Assembly (NCBI GenBank): GCA_022410635.1
Contig: JAJVDF010000138.1
Location: 1,797,589 to 1,861,588 of the forward strand
DNA from: Tretioscincus oriximinensis
Lineage: Eukaryota; Chordata; Lepidosauria; Squamata; Gymnophthalmidae
DNA: 64,000 nucleotides
Direction: 5' to 3'
Positions 63,879-64,000 of the stretch are shown here, piece by piece; positions within the stretch are counted from its first letter, which is position 1, and every line of letters begins with the position of its first letter. The position numbers and the translations under genes are program-made. Under the pieces are notes generated by a model. That model saw only the letters and a list, made by a program, of their open reading frames with translations, made no database searches and was not told the origin of the DNA.

Positions 63879-64000
63879 TCTTCTTCTTCTTCTTTCTTCT
63901 TCTTCTTCTTCTTCTTCTTCTTCTTCTTCTTCTTCTTCTTCTTCTTCTCTTCTTCTTCTTCTTCTTCTTCTTCTTCTTCTTCTTCTTCTTCTTCTTCTTC
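63879..64000 (+). repeat. CTT microsatellite running off the window
   Basis: At least 120 bp of TTC units with two small interruptions, directly continuing the SINE-A tail. Confidence 0.97.

Overview
The window looks like non-coding DNA from a vertebrate nuclear genome, most likely a squamate reptile (lizard, plausibly a gecko). I found no intact host gene, no rRNA or functional tRNA gene and no CRISPR array. The evidence for a squamate is the repeat content. There are many tRNA-derived SINEs with Pol III box A and box B heads and LINE-derived tails, including one type close to what I remember of the Sauria/ACA SINE. CR1 LINE copies carry a characteristic reverse-transcriptase C-terminus, and L2-like and R2/R4-like LINE pieces, solo LTRs and many short foldback DNA elements are also present. 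This is from memory of repeat families, not a database search. Dozens of isolated N bases and one 66-base N run (9751-9816) show a draft assembly.

Repeat families are named by letter here. SINE-A is a tRNA head with a tail ending in a pyrimidine run. SINE-B is Sauria-like. SINE-C is a third tRNA-derived type. D is an old LINE-derived element. F, H and I are dispersed unclassified repeats. E and G are foldback families.

Layout. 1-9 kb: SINE-A and SINE-B, a CR1 fragment, a TA-flanked foldback MITE and a 38-bp minisatellite. 9.5-9.9 kb: a long pyrimidine microsatellite with the sequencing gap. 10-20 kb: further SINEs, a second foldback MITE, and an hAT-like element with an 8-bp target duplication. 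20-24 kb: SINE-A, a 29-bp minisatellite of CRE/ETS-like motifs, a 44-bp perfect palindrome, and a solo LTR with CCAAT, TATA and poly(A) signals. 24-29 kb: mostly unique sequence. 29.8-30.8 kb: the best-preserved CR1 copy, with a 261-codon open frame. 31-32.5 kb: a solo LTR inside a D element. 34.7-35.0 kb: a 167-bp near-perfect palindrome flanked by 14-bp direct repeats, followed 44 bp later by an 84-bp palindrome. 37-47 kb: dense SINE-A and SINE-B, H and F repeats, L2-like fragments and a reverse-strand copy of the LTR. 47-64 kb: CR1 copies, an R2/R4-like fragment, a third MITE, two more solo LTRs and several nested insertions, ending in a CTT microsatellite that runs off the window.

The sequence works as a record of successive insertions rather than as a gene system. 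LTRs split D, H and SINE-A hosts, CR1 split D and a GAT microsatellite, and SINE-A split CR1. The least ordinary signals are the palindromic element at 34683-34882, with a hammerhead-like motif, and several families of very short palindromes whose ends look like transposon termini. Two dispersed repeats also carry known vertebrate promoter motifs (ZNF143-like and ETS/CRE-like).
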